From assembly GCA_023663865.1 (NCBI GenBank), contig JAMPGU010000007.1, positions 1 to 64,000 on the forward strand: a stretch of 64,000 nucleotides of DNA. Direction: 5' to 3'. Source of the stretch: Clostridium sp. (lineage in GTDB: Bacteria > Bacillota > Clostridia > Oscillospirales > Acutalibacteraceae). The position numbers and the translations under genes were made by a program. Numbering within the stretch: the stretch's first letter is position 1; the number at the start of each line of letters is the position of its first letter. Below are positions 39,170 through 48,332 of this stretch, piece after piece. The notes below the pieces were generated by a model, which was not told the DNA's origin, did not search any database, and was given only the letters and a program-made list of their open reading frames with translations.

Positions 39170-39457
39170 ATGATAACGAAGGACGAAGTTATAAAGCTTG
39201 CCAGACTTGCCCGTCTTGATTTTTCGGATGCAGAGCTGGATAAGATTATAAAGGATATGGATGATATCATTGCCTTTGCTGATACGATCAACAATTCTGT
39301 AGAGGGCGATGCAGAAAAAATAAGAAACATATCTTCAACCGCCACTCCTGCTCAGGAATTCAGAGAGGATGTTGTTAAGGAATCTCTCCCTAACGAAAAA
39401 ATTCTCTCTAATGTGAATGGTTCAAAGGGTATGTTCTGTGTAAAGGGAGGTATATAA
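39170..39457 (+). CDS. gatC: Asp/Glu-tRNA amidotransferase subunit C
   Basis: Small subunit that stabilises GatA in the GatCAB complex. The 95-residue product has the normal length and motifs: VIKLARLARLDFSDAELDKI, INNSVEGD and the late REDVVKESL. GAGGTGTT precedes the start. The gatA ATG follows the stop with no gap, so the two are coupled. Confidence 0.93.
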   Translation: MITKDEVIKLARLARLDFSDAELDKIIKDMDDIIAFADTINNSVEGDAEKIRNISSTATPAQEFREDVVKESLPNEKILSNVNGSKGMFCVKGGI

Positions 39458-40918
39458 ATGAGAGAAATTATTACTCCTTTATCAAAGCTTTTACAGGCTA
39501 AGGAGCTTAGTGCTGTAGAGCTGACAGAGAAATATATATCTGCCATTGAAGCAGATAATGCAAAATATAATGCCTATGTGTCAACTACATTTGATAAAGC
39601 GATTGAAAATGCCAAAGCAGCTGACCAAATGCTTGCAGACGGCAGTGCTTTTCCATTGACGGGTATTCCTATGACCTTAAAGGATAATATCTGCAGTGAC
39701 GGAGATTTGACTACCTGTGCATCAAAAATTCTTACGGGCTTTCGTCCGTACTATGATTCTACGGTATGGTCTAAGCTGAAGGCGCAGGGTGCTGTTATGC
39801 TTGGTAAAACCAATATGGATGAGTTTGCAATGGGCTCAACCAGTGAAACGAGCTTTTACGGAGCACCACTGAATCCGAGAAATGTGAAGCACGTTACAGG
39901 CGGTTCATCAGGCGGCGGTGCAAGTGCGGTTTGTGCAAATCTTGCTGCATATGCCCTTGGCTCGGATACAGGCGGTTCTGTTCGTCAGCCGGCAAGCTTC
40001 TGCGGTATTGTTGGCTTAAAGCCTACCTATGGTGCTGTTTCCCGTTATGGTCTTATTGCTTATGGCTCATCCCTTGACCAGATTGGCGTTCTTGCTAATT
40101 CCGTAAAGGATTCTGCCATTGTATTTGATACCATCAGCGGTGCAGATGCAAATGACCAGACAAGTGTAGATTTTAAATTCGGAAATATTGCTGACAGTTT
40201 GGATGCTTTTGATGTAAAGGGTCTTAAAATCGGTGTGGCAAAGGAATATTTTGAGGGCATCAATTCCGAGATTAAAGAGGCGATTGACAGTGCCATTAAA
40301 TTTTACGAGGATAACGGCGCTGAGATTATTGACATCAGTTTGCCTGTTTTGAAGCAGGCATTACCTGTTTACTATATTATTGCCTGTGCAGAGGCATCCT
40401 CCAATCTCGGCAGATATGACGGTATCCGTTATGGCTATCGTCCTGAAAGCTTTAATGACGTTGAAGAAATGATACTTAAAACGCGTACCGAGGGCTTTGG
40501 TGATGAGGTTAAGCGCAGAATTATGCTGGGTACTTATGTGCTGTCATCAGGCTACTATGATGCTTATTATAAAAAGGCTTGCCTTCTTCGTGAAAATCTC
40601 ATTGCTGATTTTGAAGAGGTTTTCAGCAGCTGTGATGTGCTTATTGCACCAACAGCTCCGAATACAGCCTTCCCGCTCAATTACAAGGGCGCATCACCTG
40701 TTGATATGTATTTGAGTGATATTGCTACTGTTCCGATTAACATTACAGGTGTACCGGCTATCAGTGTGCCTATTACAAATGACAGTAATGCACTGCCGAT
40801 TGGTATGCAGATTATCGGTAAAAAATTCAGCGAAAAGACAATTATGGGTGCTGCATATTATTATGAAAAGAATGCCCAAATTGGTGTAGCTGATTTTAAC
40901 GGAGGTGTGGTACTGTGA
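39458..40918 (+). CDS. gatA: Asp/Glu-tRNA amidotransferase subunit A
   Basis: Glutaminase subunit that releases ammonia for amidation of Asp-tRNA-Asn or Glu-tRNA-Gln. The 486-residue product has the amidase signature: catalytic Lys in MTLKDNICSDG, Ser in GGSSGGGASAV and the nucleophile Ser in GSDTGGSVRQPASFCG. AAGGGAGGT lies before the start. The end overlaps gatB by 4 bases. Confidence 0.98.
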   Translation: MREIITPLSKLLQAKELSAVELTEKYISAIEADNAKYNAYVSTTFDKAIENAKAADQMLADGSAFPLTGIPMTLKDNICSDGDLTTCASKILTGFRPYYDSTVWSKLKAQGAVMLGKTNMDEFAMGSTSETSFYGAPLNPRNVKHVTGGSSGGGASAVCANLAAYALGSDTGGSVRQPASFCGIVGLKPTYGAVSRYGLIAYGSSLDQIGVLANSVKDSAIVFDTISGADANDQTSVDFKFGNIADSLDAFDVKGLKIGVAKEYFEGINSEIKEAIDSAIKFYEDNGAEIIDISLPVLKQALPVYYIIACAEASSNLGRYDGIRYGYRPESFNDVEEMILKTRTEGFGDEVKRRIMLGTYVLSSGYYDAYYKKACLLRENLIADFEEVFSSCDVLIAPTAPNTAFPLNYKGASPVDMYLSDIATVPINITGVPAISVPITNDSNALPIGMQIIGKKFSEKTIMGAAYYYEKNAQIGVADFNGGVVL

Positions 40919-42318
40919 GTTATGAATTAGTTTGTGGTATTGAAACTCATATTGAGCTGGCTACCAAAACAAAGATTTTTTGCGGTTGCACTACGCAGTT
41001 CGGCGGTGAGCCGAATACACACTGCTGTCCTGTTTGTACCGGTCAGCCGGGAGCGCTTCCTGTACTGAACAAGCAGGTTATTGCTTTTGCTGTAAGAGCA
41101 GGTTTGGCTGTTCACTGTGATATTAACAACAATTCACATATGGACAGAAAGAATTATGTATATCCCGATTTGCCTAAGGCATATCAGATTTCACAGTTTG
41201 ACGAGCCGGTTTGCATAAATGGCTATGTAGAGCTTGACAGCGGAAAGAAAATCAGAATAGAGCGTATTCATATTGAAGAGGATGCAGGTAAGCTGGTTCA
41301 CGATGGCGGCTATACTTATGTTGATTATAACCGCGGCGGAGTTCCTCTTATTGAAATTGTTTCTATGGCAGACATCTCTTCTCCTGAAGAGGCAAGAGAA
41401 TATGCTGAAAAGCTGCAGCTGATTATGCGAAATGTAGGTGTGTCCGACTGCAAGATGCAGGAGGGCTCAATGCGATGTGATGTAAATGTATCTATTCATC
41501 AGCCAAATGAGCCTTGGGGAACAAGAACGGAAATTAAAAACATTAACTCCTTGTCTAACATTGTAAGAGCTATGGAGCTTGAAATGGAAAGACAGGAGGA
41601 TATTCTTGAGTCAGGCGAAAAGATTATTCAGTCCACGATGCGCTATGATGCAAACAGTGATACTGTATATGTTCTTCGTACAAAGGAAAATGCAGATGAT
41701 TACCGCTATTTCCCTGAGCCGGATATTCTTAGATTTTATATTTCACCTGAAATGGTGGAGGATATCAGAGCAACGCTTCCCGAGCTTCCTGATGACAAGC
41801 TGAAGAGATATCTTGGAATGGGACTTCCGGAGAATAATGCAAGACTTATTTACAAATATAAGAATGTAACCAGATTTTTTGATGATGCAGTCAATGACGG
41901 TGCAAGTGCCGGTAATGTGCTGAATATGATTATCGGTCCTATTTATGCGGCATTGCAGACAGAAGAGGATAAGGAAAACTTTAATATAAAGACCACCGCC
42001 TCCCAGCTTGCAGCGCTTGTTAAATTGATTGATGAAAAAAAGGTCAAAGCTAATAAGGCGAAGGAAGTACTTGTAAATATGCTCGAAAGCGGTAAGGACG
42101 TAACAGAGTATATTAAAGAGGAAGATTTGACAGGGCTTTCCGATGATGATTTGAGAGTGCTTTGTCAGGGTGCAATTGATGCAAATCCGAAAGCGGTTGA
42201 GGATATCAAGGCCGGTAAGGATAAGGCAATCAATGTTATGTTTGGTTATGTAATGAAAAATTCTCGAGGCAAAGCAGATGTCAAAAAGGCAGAAGCAATG
42301 ATAAGAGAAATGATATAA
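40915..42318 (+). CDS. gatB: Asp/Glu-tRNA amidotransferase subunit B
   Basis: Activates and amidates the mischarged tRNA, taking ammonia from GatA. The 467-residue product begins YELVCGIETHIEL and has the family segments FCGCTTQFGGEPNTHCCPVC with zinc ligands, MDRKNYVYPDLPKAYQISQF, DYNRGGVPLIEIV and MRCDVNVS, and ends with the helical tail domain. The start is GTG, overlapping the gatA stop as GTGA, with GGAGGT upstream. Confidence 0.98.
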   Translation: MSYELVCGIETHIELATKTKIFCGCTTQFGGEPNTHCCPVCTGQPGALPVLNKQVIAFAVRAGLAVHCDINNNSHMDRKNYVYPDLPKAYQISQFDEPVCINGYVELDSGKKIRIERIHIEEDAGKLVHDGGYTYVDYNRGGVPLIEIVSMADISSPEEAREYAEKLQLIMRNVGVSDCKMQEGSMRCDVNVSIHQPNEPWGTRTEIKNINSLSNIVRAMELEMERQEDILESGEKIIQSTMRYDANSDTVYVLRTKENADDYRYFPEPDILRFYISPEMVEDIRATLPELPDDKLKRYLGMGLPENNARLIYKYKNVTRFFDDAVNDGASAGNVLNMIIGPIYAALQTEEDKENFNIKTTASQLAALVKLIDEKKVKANKAKEVLVNMLESGKDVTEYIKEEDLTGLSDDDLRVLCQGAIDANPKAVEDIKAGKDKAINVMFGYVMKNSRGKADVKKAEAMIREMI

Positions 42319-42340
42319 AAATATTTAATATATGTATATT

Positions 42341-42374
42341 GGGCAATCTCTTTAAGCGAGGTTGCCCTTATTAT
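42341..42374 (+). terminator. terminator of the aspS-gatCAB operon
   Basis: A 10-bp stem, GGGCAATCTC (42341-42350) with GAGGTTGCCC (42358-42367, one G-T pair), is followed by TTATTAT. The tail is modest. Confidence 0.6.
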
Positions 42375-42436
42375 CCATTTGTTATGATAGATTAGGCAAT
42401 GATTACTATCCATTGCTTAAAGAAAGGAGTGATTGT

Positions 42437-44257
42437 GTGACTGAAAAGGAGTTGAGAAGGAAGGCTATGGCACTTCCTTTGCAGCCGGGTGTTTATATAA
42501 TGAAAAATAAGGATAAGAAAATTATCTATATCGGAAAGGCAAAAAAGTTAAAAAACAGAGTTTCCTCCTATTTTGGTTCACATACAAATCATTCCTTAAA
42601 GGTCATAAGAATGGTGGAGAATGTAGATGATTTTGACTATATTCTTTGTGACAGTGAGTTTGAGGCCCTTGTTTTAGAATGCTCTCTTATCAAACAGCAT
42701 CAGCCAAAGTACAATATTTTGTTGAAGGATGATAAGGGCTATAATTATATTAAGATTACAAAGGGTGAATTCCCGCAGATAAAAGAATGCAAGCAAATGC
42801 TTGATGATAATGCAACCTATATCGGACCGTACACCTCTACCTTTTCCGTGAAGCAGGCAGTGGAGGAAACCCTGAAAATTTTTAAGCTTCCACGCTGCAA
42901 TAAACAATTTCCCAGAGATTACGGAAAAAGCAGACCCTGTCTGAATGGCTTTATGAATTTATGCTCAGCACCCTGTGCAAAGCGTATAAGTAAAGAAGAA
43001 TATGCCAATAATATTAAGGATGCTGTTGCTTTCCTAAAGGGCGGCAGTTCAAAAGCGGTTAAGGAAATGGAAGCGCAGATGCTTGCTCTTTCTGAAAATC
43101 TGAAATTTGAGGAAGCTGCAAAGCTGCGGGACAGAATTAAGGCAATCAAAAATCTTGATGAGAAGCAGAAGGTTGTTTCCATCAATGTTCCGGAAGAGGA
43201 TGTATTTGCCTTGGTGAATTCCAACAAAAAGGCTTGCTTTGAGGTAATACGATTTGAACACGGAAAGCTGACGGACAGTGAATTCTGGATTATAGATGCG
43301 GTGGATAATTTGCCGCAATCACGTTTTGAGCTGATTGAACGTTATTATTCTATGCGCAGCAGAATTCCGTCACGAATTGCAGTTGACGGAGAGATTGAAG
43401 ACGAGGAGCTGCTTAAAGAATTCCTCGAAAGCCGAAGAGGTAAAAAGGTAAGCTTTATTCACGCGCAAAAGGGTGAGCATCTTTCTATCATTAATATGTG
43501 TATTAAAAATGCAAATGAGCATTTGGCACAGCAGCAGGGCAGACTTGGCAAGGAGCTGGCCGCTCTCGAAGAGCTCAGAGAGCTTCTTGGTTTGGAAAAG
43601 GTTCCTGAGTATATTGAGTCCTATGATATATCCCATACTTTTGGTGCGGATAACGTAGCAGGTATGGTGGTGTTCCACAATGGCAGACCTGTGAAAAGTG
43701 CATATAAGCGGTTTTCTATTAAAGGCTTTGACGGGCAGAACGATGTAGGTTCGATGCAGGAGGTTCTGACCCGCAGATTTAATCATTATTATAATGATGA
43801 GGAAGGCAGTACTTTTAAAATTCTTCCTGATTTGATTTTACTGGATGGCGGTGAACCGCAGGTTAATGCTGTTTTGCCTGTGATAAGAGGTATGGGCTTG
43901 AATGTTCCTGTGTTTGGTATGGTTAAGGATAATAAGCATAGAACAAGAGCCATTGCACTTTCCGGGGGAGAAATAGAGATAAACTCTCACAGAAGGGTGT
44001 TTACTCTGGTGTCTACCATTCAGGAAGAGGTGCATAGATTTGCGATTACCTATCATCATAAGAAGCATAAAAAATCTACACTTTCCACATCTTTAACAAA
44101 AATCAACGGAATTGGAGAAGCCAAGGCACGGACGCTGTTAAAGCACTTTAAAACCATTACGGCTATTAAAAATGCCGGCACAGATGAGCTTATGGCAGTT
44201 TCGGGTATCAGCAAACAAAATGCGGAGGAAATATATAATTTTTATCACAAATTGTAA
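42437..44257 (+). CDS. uvrC: excinuclease ABC subunit C
   Basis: Makes both incisions in nucleotide excision repair. The 606-residue product has the N-terminal GIY-YIG nuclease (LQPGVYIMKNKDKKIIYIGK), a Cys cluster (RPCLNGFMNLCSAPC), a UVR motif (LKFEEAAKLRDRIKAI), the RNase H-like nuclease (ESYDISHTFGADNVAGMVVF, LILLDGGEPQVNAV) and C-terminal helix-hairpin-helix repeats (INGIGEAKARTLLKHF, AVSGISKQNAEEIY). The start is GTG at 42437, with AAAGGAG 7 bases upstream; an ATG at 42362 lies inside the upstream terminator. Confidence 0.97.
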   Translation: MTEKELRRKAMALPLQPGVYIMKNKDKKIIYIGKAKKLKNRVSSYFGSHTNHSLKVIRMVENVDDFDYILCDSEFEALVLECSLIKQHQPKYNILLKDDKGYNYIKITKGEFPQIKECKQMLDDNATYIGPYTSTFSVKQAVEETLKIFKLPRCNKQFPRDYGKSRPCLNGFMNLCSAPCAKRISKEEYANNIKDAVAFLKGGSSKAVKEMEAQMLALSENLKFEEAAKLRDRIKAIKNLDEKQKVVSINVPEEDVFALVNSNKKACFEVIRFEHGKLTDSEFWIIDAVDNLPQSRFELIERYYSMRSRIPSRIAVDGEIEDEELLKEFLESRRGKKVSFIHAQKGEHLSIINMCIKNANEHLAQQQGRLGKELAALEELRELLGLEKVPEYIESYDISHTFGADNVAGMVVFHNGRPVKSAYKRFSIKGFDGQNDVGSMQEVLTRRFNHYYNDEEGSTFKILPDLILLDGGEPQVNAVLPVIRGMGLNVPVFGMVKDNKHRTRAIALSGGEIEINSHRRVFTLVSTIQEEVHRFAITYHHKKHKKSTLSTSLTKINGIGEAKARTLLKHFKTITAIKNAGTDELMAVSGISKQNAEEIYNFYHKL

Positions 44258-44343
44258 AAATAATATTAATCGTCTTGACTAATAATTCGCTTGTTTGTAT
44301 AATAATAGGGTGTAAATATAACATTTTAAGGAAGATTTACGAG

Positions 44344-44886
44344 ATGATGCGTGTAATTACGGGTTCAGCTAGGGGCAGAAAATTGGAAACCCTTTTCGGC
44401 GAGGACATTACCAGACCAACAACTGAATCTGTTAAAGAGGCTTTGTTTTCTATGATACAGTTTGAGCTGGAGGACAAAAAGGTGCTTGATCTTTTTGCCG
44501 GCTCAGGTCAGCTTGGTATTGAGGCGTTATCGCGTGGAGCCAGATATTGTACATTTATAGAAAATAATCGAGAAGCGTTAAAAATCGTTGAGCGTAATGT
44601 AGCGCATTGCGGATTTGAGGACAGCGCAAATATCATTATGACAGATGCAGTGTCTTATCTTCTGCGTAAAGAAAATTTTGACATAGTGTTCATTGACCCG
44701 CCTTATAATATGGGGCTTTGTGAAAAATGCCTGCCGTCGGTAATAAAGCTTATGAGCAGTGGCGGTGTTATCATTTGTGAAACATCCGCAGGGGAGAATT
44801 TGCCGGAGACGATTGATGGCTGGTATGTAGACAGATGCAGACGCTATGGCAAAACAAAACTTACGCTTTACAGAATGGAGAAATAG
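44344..44886 (+). CDS. rsmD: 16S rRNA (guanine966-N2)-methyltransferase RsmD
   Basis: Methylates G966 of 16S rRNA. The 180-residue product has the RsmD start RVITGSARGRKLETL, SAM motif VLDLFAGSGQLGIEALSRGA, and catalytic FIDPPYNMG. Two ATGs lie together at 44344 and 44347; AAGGAAG is 9 bases upstream. It precedes coaD, a classic order in Firmicutes. Confidence 0.95.
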   Translation: MMRVITGSARGRKLETLFGEDITRPTTESVKEALFSMIQFELEDKKVLDLFAGSGQLGIEALSRGARYCTFIENNREALKIVERNVAHCGFEDSANIIMTDAVSYLLRKENFDIVFIDPPYNMGLCEKCLPSVIKLMSSGGVIICETSAGENLPETIDGWYVDRCRRYGKTKLTLYRMEK

Positions 44887-44956
44887 TTTATATACTATTG
44901 TGTTGCAGGACATTTTGTGAATTCTATATTTTGGGCAGAAAGGCTGTAAAACGAAA

Positions 44957-45445
44957 ATGAAAATTGCTATTTGTCCGGGCAGCTTTGATCCGGTGACGCT
45001 TGGACATCTTGATATTATAGAGCGTGCAGCAGAGCTTTTTGATAAAGTCATCGTGCTTGTAATGAGCAATCGGGCCAAGATAGGAAATGCTGTTTTTACA
45101 GTAGATGAACGGATTGCGCTTTTAAGAAAATGTATTCACAATCCCAATGTGGAGGTTGATACATATAGCGGTCTTTTGGTGAATTATGCCAAGGAGCAGG
45201 GCGCTGTAGCAATTGTTAAGGGACTTCGTGCCGTGTCGGATTTTGATTATGAATTCCAGCAGGCACTTATAAATAAAAGTCTGTATCCGAAAATTGAAAC
45301 CGTATTTTTAACCGCCAGAGGAGAAAATATGTATTTATCCTCCAGTATGGTTAAGGAGGTATGCAGTCTGAATGGCGATATATCCTCCTATGTCCCAAAG
45401 GAAATTGTAAATGATATTAATTTAAGATGTAAAGGAGATAACTAA
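44957..45445 (+). CDS. coaD: phosphopantetheine adenylyltransferase
   Basis: Penultimate step of coenzyme A synthesis, 4'-phosphopantetheine plus ATP to dephospho-CoA. The 162-residue product shows the nucleotidyltransferase motif CPGSFDPVTLGHLDII, VKGLRAVSDFDYEFQ and YLSSSMVKEV. Length and motifs fit the bacterial family exactly. A coiled-coil gene starts two bases after its stop. Confidence 0.97.
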   Translation: MKIAICPGSFDPVTLGHLDIIERAAELFDKVIVLVMSNRAKIGNAVFTVDERIALLRKCIHNPNVEVDTYSGLLVNYAKEQGAVAIVKGLRAVSDFDYEFQQALINKSLYPKIETVFLTARGENMYLSSSMVKEVCSLNGDISSYVPKEIVNDINLRCKGDN

Positions 45446-45446
45446 A

Positions 45447-46010
45447 ATGACCAATACAGATATTTTGCTTGAAGATTTAGAGGATGTGCTTGATGATGCT
45501 ACATCCATACCTCTCAGTAAAAAGTATGCAGTTGATGTTGATAAGATTAAGACAATTATTGAGGATATCCGTCTGAATACACCTCAGGAAACAAAGCAGG
45601 CTAAGGCAATTGTTGACTCAAGAAATTCTATTCTTGAAGAGGCAAATAAGCAGGCTGCCGATATTATTGCCAAGGCACAGGAGGAAGCAAGAGAGCTGGT
45701 TGCACGTGATATGATTACACAGACAGCACAGGCTGAGGCTGCTGAAATCATTGCCAGAGCAAAGGAGCAGGGCGATGCTTATGTTGCTGATGCACAGAAT
45801 CAGGCAAGTGATATTTTGTCAAATGCAACAAATCAGGCTAACGAAATGGTAACCTCTGCACAGAATAAGTCCAGAGAAATGCTGACAGCTGTAAATAACT
45901 ATGCAGATGATACACTTCTTGCGATTGATGATTCTTTATATAAGGCATTGTCAGATGTTCGCCGTATTCGTCAGGGTATTATGAACAGTCAGAATAAAAA
46001 CAAGCAGTAA
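45447..46010 (+). CDS. coiled-coil protein of unknown function
   Basis: A 187-residue, Ala/Gln/Glu-rich protein predicted to be one long coiled coil from about residue 55 to 150, with near-heptad runs such as EEANKQAADIIAKAQEEARE and AEAAEIIARAKEQGDAYVAD. Such sequences are often annotated as ATPase or V-type subunit-like by composition; no ATP-binding motif is present. DivIVA-like or scaffold roles are possible. It is in the rsmD-coaD operon, with AAAGGAG upstream, and is followed by a terminator. Confidence 0.75.
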   Translation: MTNTDILLEDLEDVLDDATSIPLSKKYAVDVDKIKTIIEDIRLNTPQETKQAKAIVDSRNSILEEANKQAADIIAKAQEEARELVARDMITQTAQAEAAEIIARAKEQGDAYVADAQNQASDILSNATNQANEMVTSAQNKSREMLTAVNNYADDTLLAIDDSLYKALSDVRRIRQGIMNSQNKNKQ

Positions 46011-46036
46011 TTTTGTTGTTATAACTTAATTACTTT

Positions 46037-46073
46037 AACCGGCAGTCCGAATTTCGAGGCTGCCGGTTTTTTT
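46037..46073 (+). terminator. terminator of the rsmD-coaD unit
   Basis: A 9-bp stem, AACCGGCAG (46037-46045) with CTGCCGGTT (46060-46068), has a smaller inner stem and is followed by a run of seven T. Confidence 0.9.
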
Positions 46074-46131
46074 GCTTTTATGGATATAAAATGCCGATTG
46101 TGAAAAATATTCCTGCTTATGTAATTATTTC

Positions 46132-46160
46132 TTGCATTACAGGGTAAAATAATATATAAT
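46132..46160 (+). promoter_or_regulatory. pgk promoter
   Basis: TTGCAT (46132-46137), 17 bases, TATAAT (46155-46160). It lies about 55 bases before the pgk start and probably drives the glycolytic cluster. Confidence 0.8.
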
Positions 46161-46214
46161 TATATAGGCAAAATTTATATTGTTATAAATTCTTTACAAG
46201 AGAGGTAATAGATA

Positions 46215-47414
46215 ATGGATGCTTTAAACAAAAAAACAATTGAAGATATTGACGTAAAGGGTAAGAAGGTTCTTGCTCGCTGTGACTTCAATGTTCCTTT
46301 GAAGGATGGTGAAATCACCAACGATAAGAGAATCGTTGCTGCTCTTCCTACAATCAAGTATCTTATGGAAAATGGCGCAAAGGTTATTCTTTGCTCTCAT
46401 CTTGGTCGTCCAAAGGGCGAGTATAAGCCTGAATTCAGCCTTGCTCCTGTAGCAAAGAAGCTGTCCGAGTATTTAGGTGTTGAGGTTAAGCTTGCTGAGG
46501 ATCCTGAGGTTGTAGGCGACAATGCTAAGGCAATTGCTGCTGAGCTCAAGGACGGCGAGGTTATGCTTCTTGAAAATGTACGTTATAGAAAAGAAGAAAC
46601 AAAGAACGAGGAGAACTTCTCTAAGGAGCTTGCTTCTCTTGCTGATATCTTTGTAAACGATGCATTTGGTACTGCACACAGAGCGCACTGCTCAACAACA
46701 GGTGTTGCATCTTATCTTCCTGCTGTTTGCGGTTATCTGATTCAAAAGGAAATTAAGTTTATGGGTGGTGCACTTGCTGATCCTAAGAGACCGCTTGTTG
46801 CAATTCTCGGCGGTGCTAAGGTATCAGATAAGATTGGTGTTATTTCAAATCTGATTGAAAAGTGTGATACAATCATCATCGGCGGCGGTATGGCTTATAC
46901 CTTTATGAAGCATCTCGGTCACAGCATCGGTACATCACTTCTTGAGGCTGACTGGGTTGACAAGGCAGGCGAAATGATGAAGGCTGCTGAGGAAAAGGGT
47001 GTTAAATTCCTTATTCCTGTTGATAACAAGGTTGGTAAGGAATATGACGAGAATACAGAATCAATGGTAGTTAACAGCGACGAAATTCCTGATGGCTGGA
47101 TGGGTCTTGATATCGGTCCTAAGACACAGGAAATGTTTGCAGATGCAATTAAGGGTGCAGGCACAGTTATTTGGAATGGTCCTATGGGCGTATCTGAGTG
47201 GGATAACTTTGCAGCAGGTACAATTTGCGTAGCTAAGGCTGTTGCTGAATCAGGTTCTATTTCCGTAATCGGCGGCGGTGATTCTGTTGCTGCTGTTACA
47301 AAGCTTGGCTTTGCTGACAAGATGAGCCATATTTCAACAGGCGGCGGTGCTTCCCTTGAATTCCTTGAGGGTAAGGATTTACCGGGTATTTGTGCATTAC
47401 AGGATAAAGACTAA
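46215..47414 (+). CDS. pgk: phosphoglycerate kinase
   Basis: Makes ATP from 1,3-bisphosphoglycerate in glycolysis. The 399-residue product has family motifs [67 protein letters not shown] and the C-terminal [15 protein letters not shown]. It heads the pgk-tpiA-gpmI cluster. Codon use is strongly biased toward GCT, GTT, AAG and CTT, as expected for a highly expressed gene. Confidence 0.99.
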   Translation: MDALNKKTIEDIDVKGKKVLARCDFNVPLKDGEITNDKRIVAALPTIKYLMENGAKVILCSHLGRPKGEYKPEFSLAPVAKKLSEYLGVEVKLAEDPEVVGDNAKAIAAELKDGEVMLLENVRYRKEETKNEENFSKELASLADIFVNDAFGTAHRAHCSTTGVASYLPAVCGYLIQKEIKFMGGALADPKRPLVAILGGAKVSDKIGVISNLIEKCDTIIIGGGMAYTFMKHLGHSIGTSLLEADWVDKAGEMMKAAEEKGVKFLIPVDNKVGKEYDENTESMVVNSDEIPDGWMGLDIGPKTQEMFADAIKGAGTVIWNGPMGVSEWDNFAAGTICVAKAVAESGSISVIGGGDSVAAVTKLGFADKMSHISTGGGASLEFLEGKDLPGICALQDKD

Positions 47415-47489
47415 TCTGATTGTTCCTTTTGCTCTTATGCTGTGTTACTATAATGAAAAACAAAATATAAAAATACGAGGTATAAAACA

Positions 47490-48257
47490 ATGAATAAAGA
47501 TTTAAGAAAAGCAGTTATTGCAGGTAACTGGAAGATGAATAATACTCCTGCACAGACTACTGCACTGATTAACGAAATGAAACCACTTGTAGCTGATGCT
47601 GACTGTGATGTTGTTCTTTGTGTACCATTTGTTGATGTTCCTGCAGCAGTTGAGGCTGCAAAGGACTCAAATATCAAAATCGGTGCTGAAAATGTTCACT
47701 TTAAGGATAACGGTGCTTACACAGGTGAGGTTTCAGCAGATATGCTGCTTGAGCTTGGTGTTGAGTATGTTGTTATCGGTCACAGTGAAAGAAGACAGTA
47801 TTTCGGCGAAACAGATCAGACCGTTAATCTTCGTACTCTTAAAGCACTTGAAAAGGGTCTTAAGCCAATCGTTTGCGTTGGTGAAACACTTGAGCAGAGA
47901 GAGCTTGGCTATACAGAAACACTTTTAAAGTATCAGACCAAAATGGCACTTACAAACGTTACTGCTGACCAGCTTAAAGATGTTATTATCGCTTATGAGC
48001 CTGTATGGGCTATCGGCACAGGTGTAACTGCTACTGCTGATCAGGCTGACGAGGGCAACGGCTATGTTCGTCAGGCTATTGCTGAGGCTTATGGCGAGGA
48101 TGCTGCACAGGCTGTTACAATCCAGTACGGCGGCTCAATGAACGCTAAGAATGCAGATGAGCTTGTTTCAAAAGAGAATGTTGACGGCGGACTTATCGGC
48201 GGTGCTTCCCTTAAAGCAGAGGATTTCTCAATTATCGTTAAGGCTGCAAGCAAGTAA
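47490..48257 (+). CDS. tpiA: triosephosphate isomerase
   Basis: Interconverts dihydroxyacetone phosphate and glyceraldehyde 3-phosphate. The 255-residue product has catalytic Lys in AGNWKMNNTP, His in VIGHSERRQYFGE, Glu in IAYEPVWAIGTG, and the phosphate loops QYGGSMNAKNA and GLIGGASL. It lies 75 bases after pgk. Confidence 0.99.
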   Translation: MNKDLRKAVIAGNWKMNNTPAQTTALINEMKPLVADADCDVVLCVPFVDVPAAVEAAKDSNIKIGAENVHFKDNGAYTGEVSADMLLELGVEYVVIGHSERRQYFGETDQTVNLRTLKALEKGLKPIVCVGETLEQRELGYTETLLKYQTKMALTNVTADQLKDVIIAYEPVWAIGTGVTATADQADEGNGYVRQAIAEAYGEDAAQAVTIQYGGSMNAKNADELVSKENVDGGLIGGASLKAEDFSIIVKAASK

Positions 48258-48273
48258 TTATTTTTGATTTATC

Positions 48274-48300
48274 TGGGTGGGGTAATACCCACCCATTTAG
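48274..48300 (+). terminator. hairpin between tpiA and gpmI
   Basis: An 8-bp G/C-rich stem, TGGGTGGG (48274-48281) with CCCACCCA (48288-48295), is followed by TTTAGTTTAG. The weak T-run suggests partial termination or mRNA-end stabilisation rather than a full stop. Confidence 0.5.
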
Positions 48301-48332
48301 TTTAGAGGATTTAATTTGGAGGACATTATATT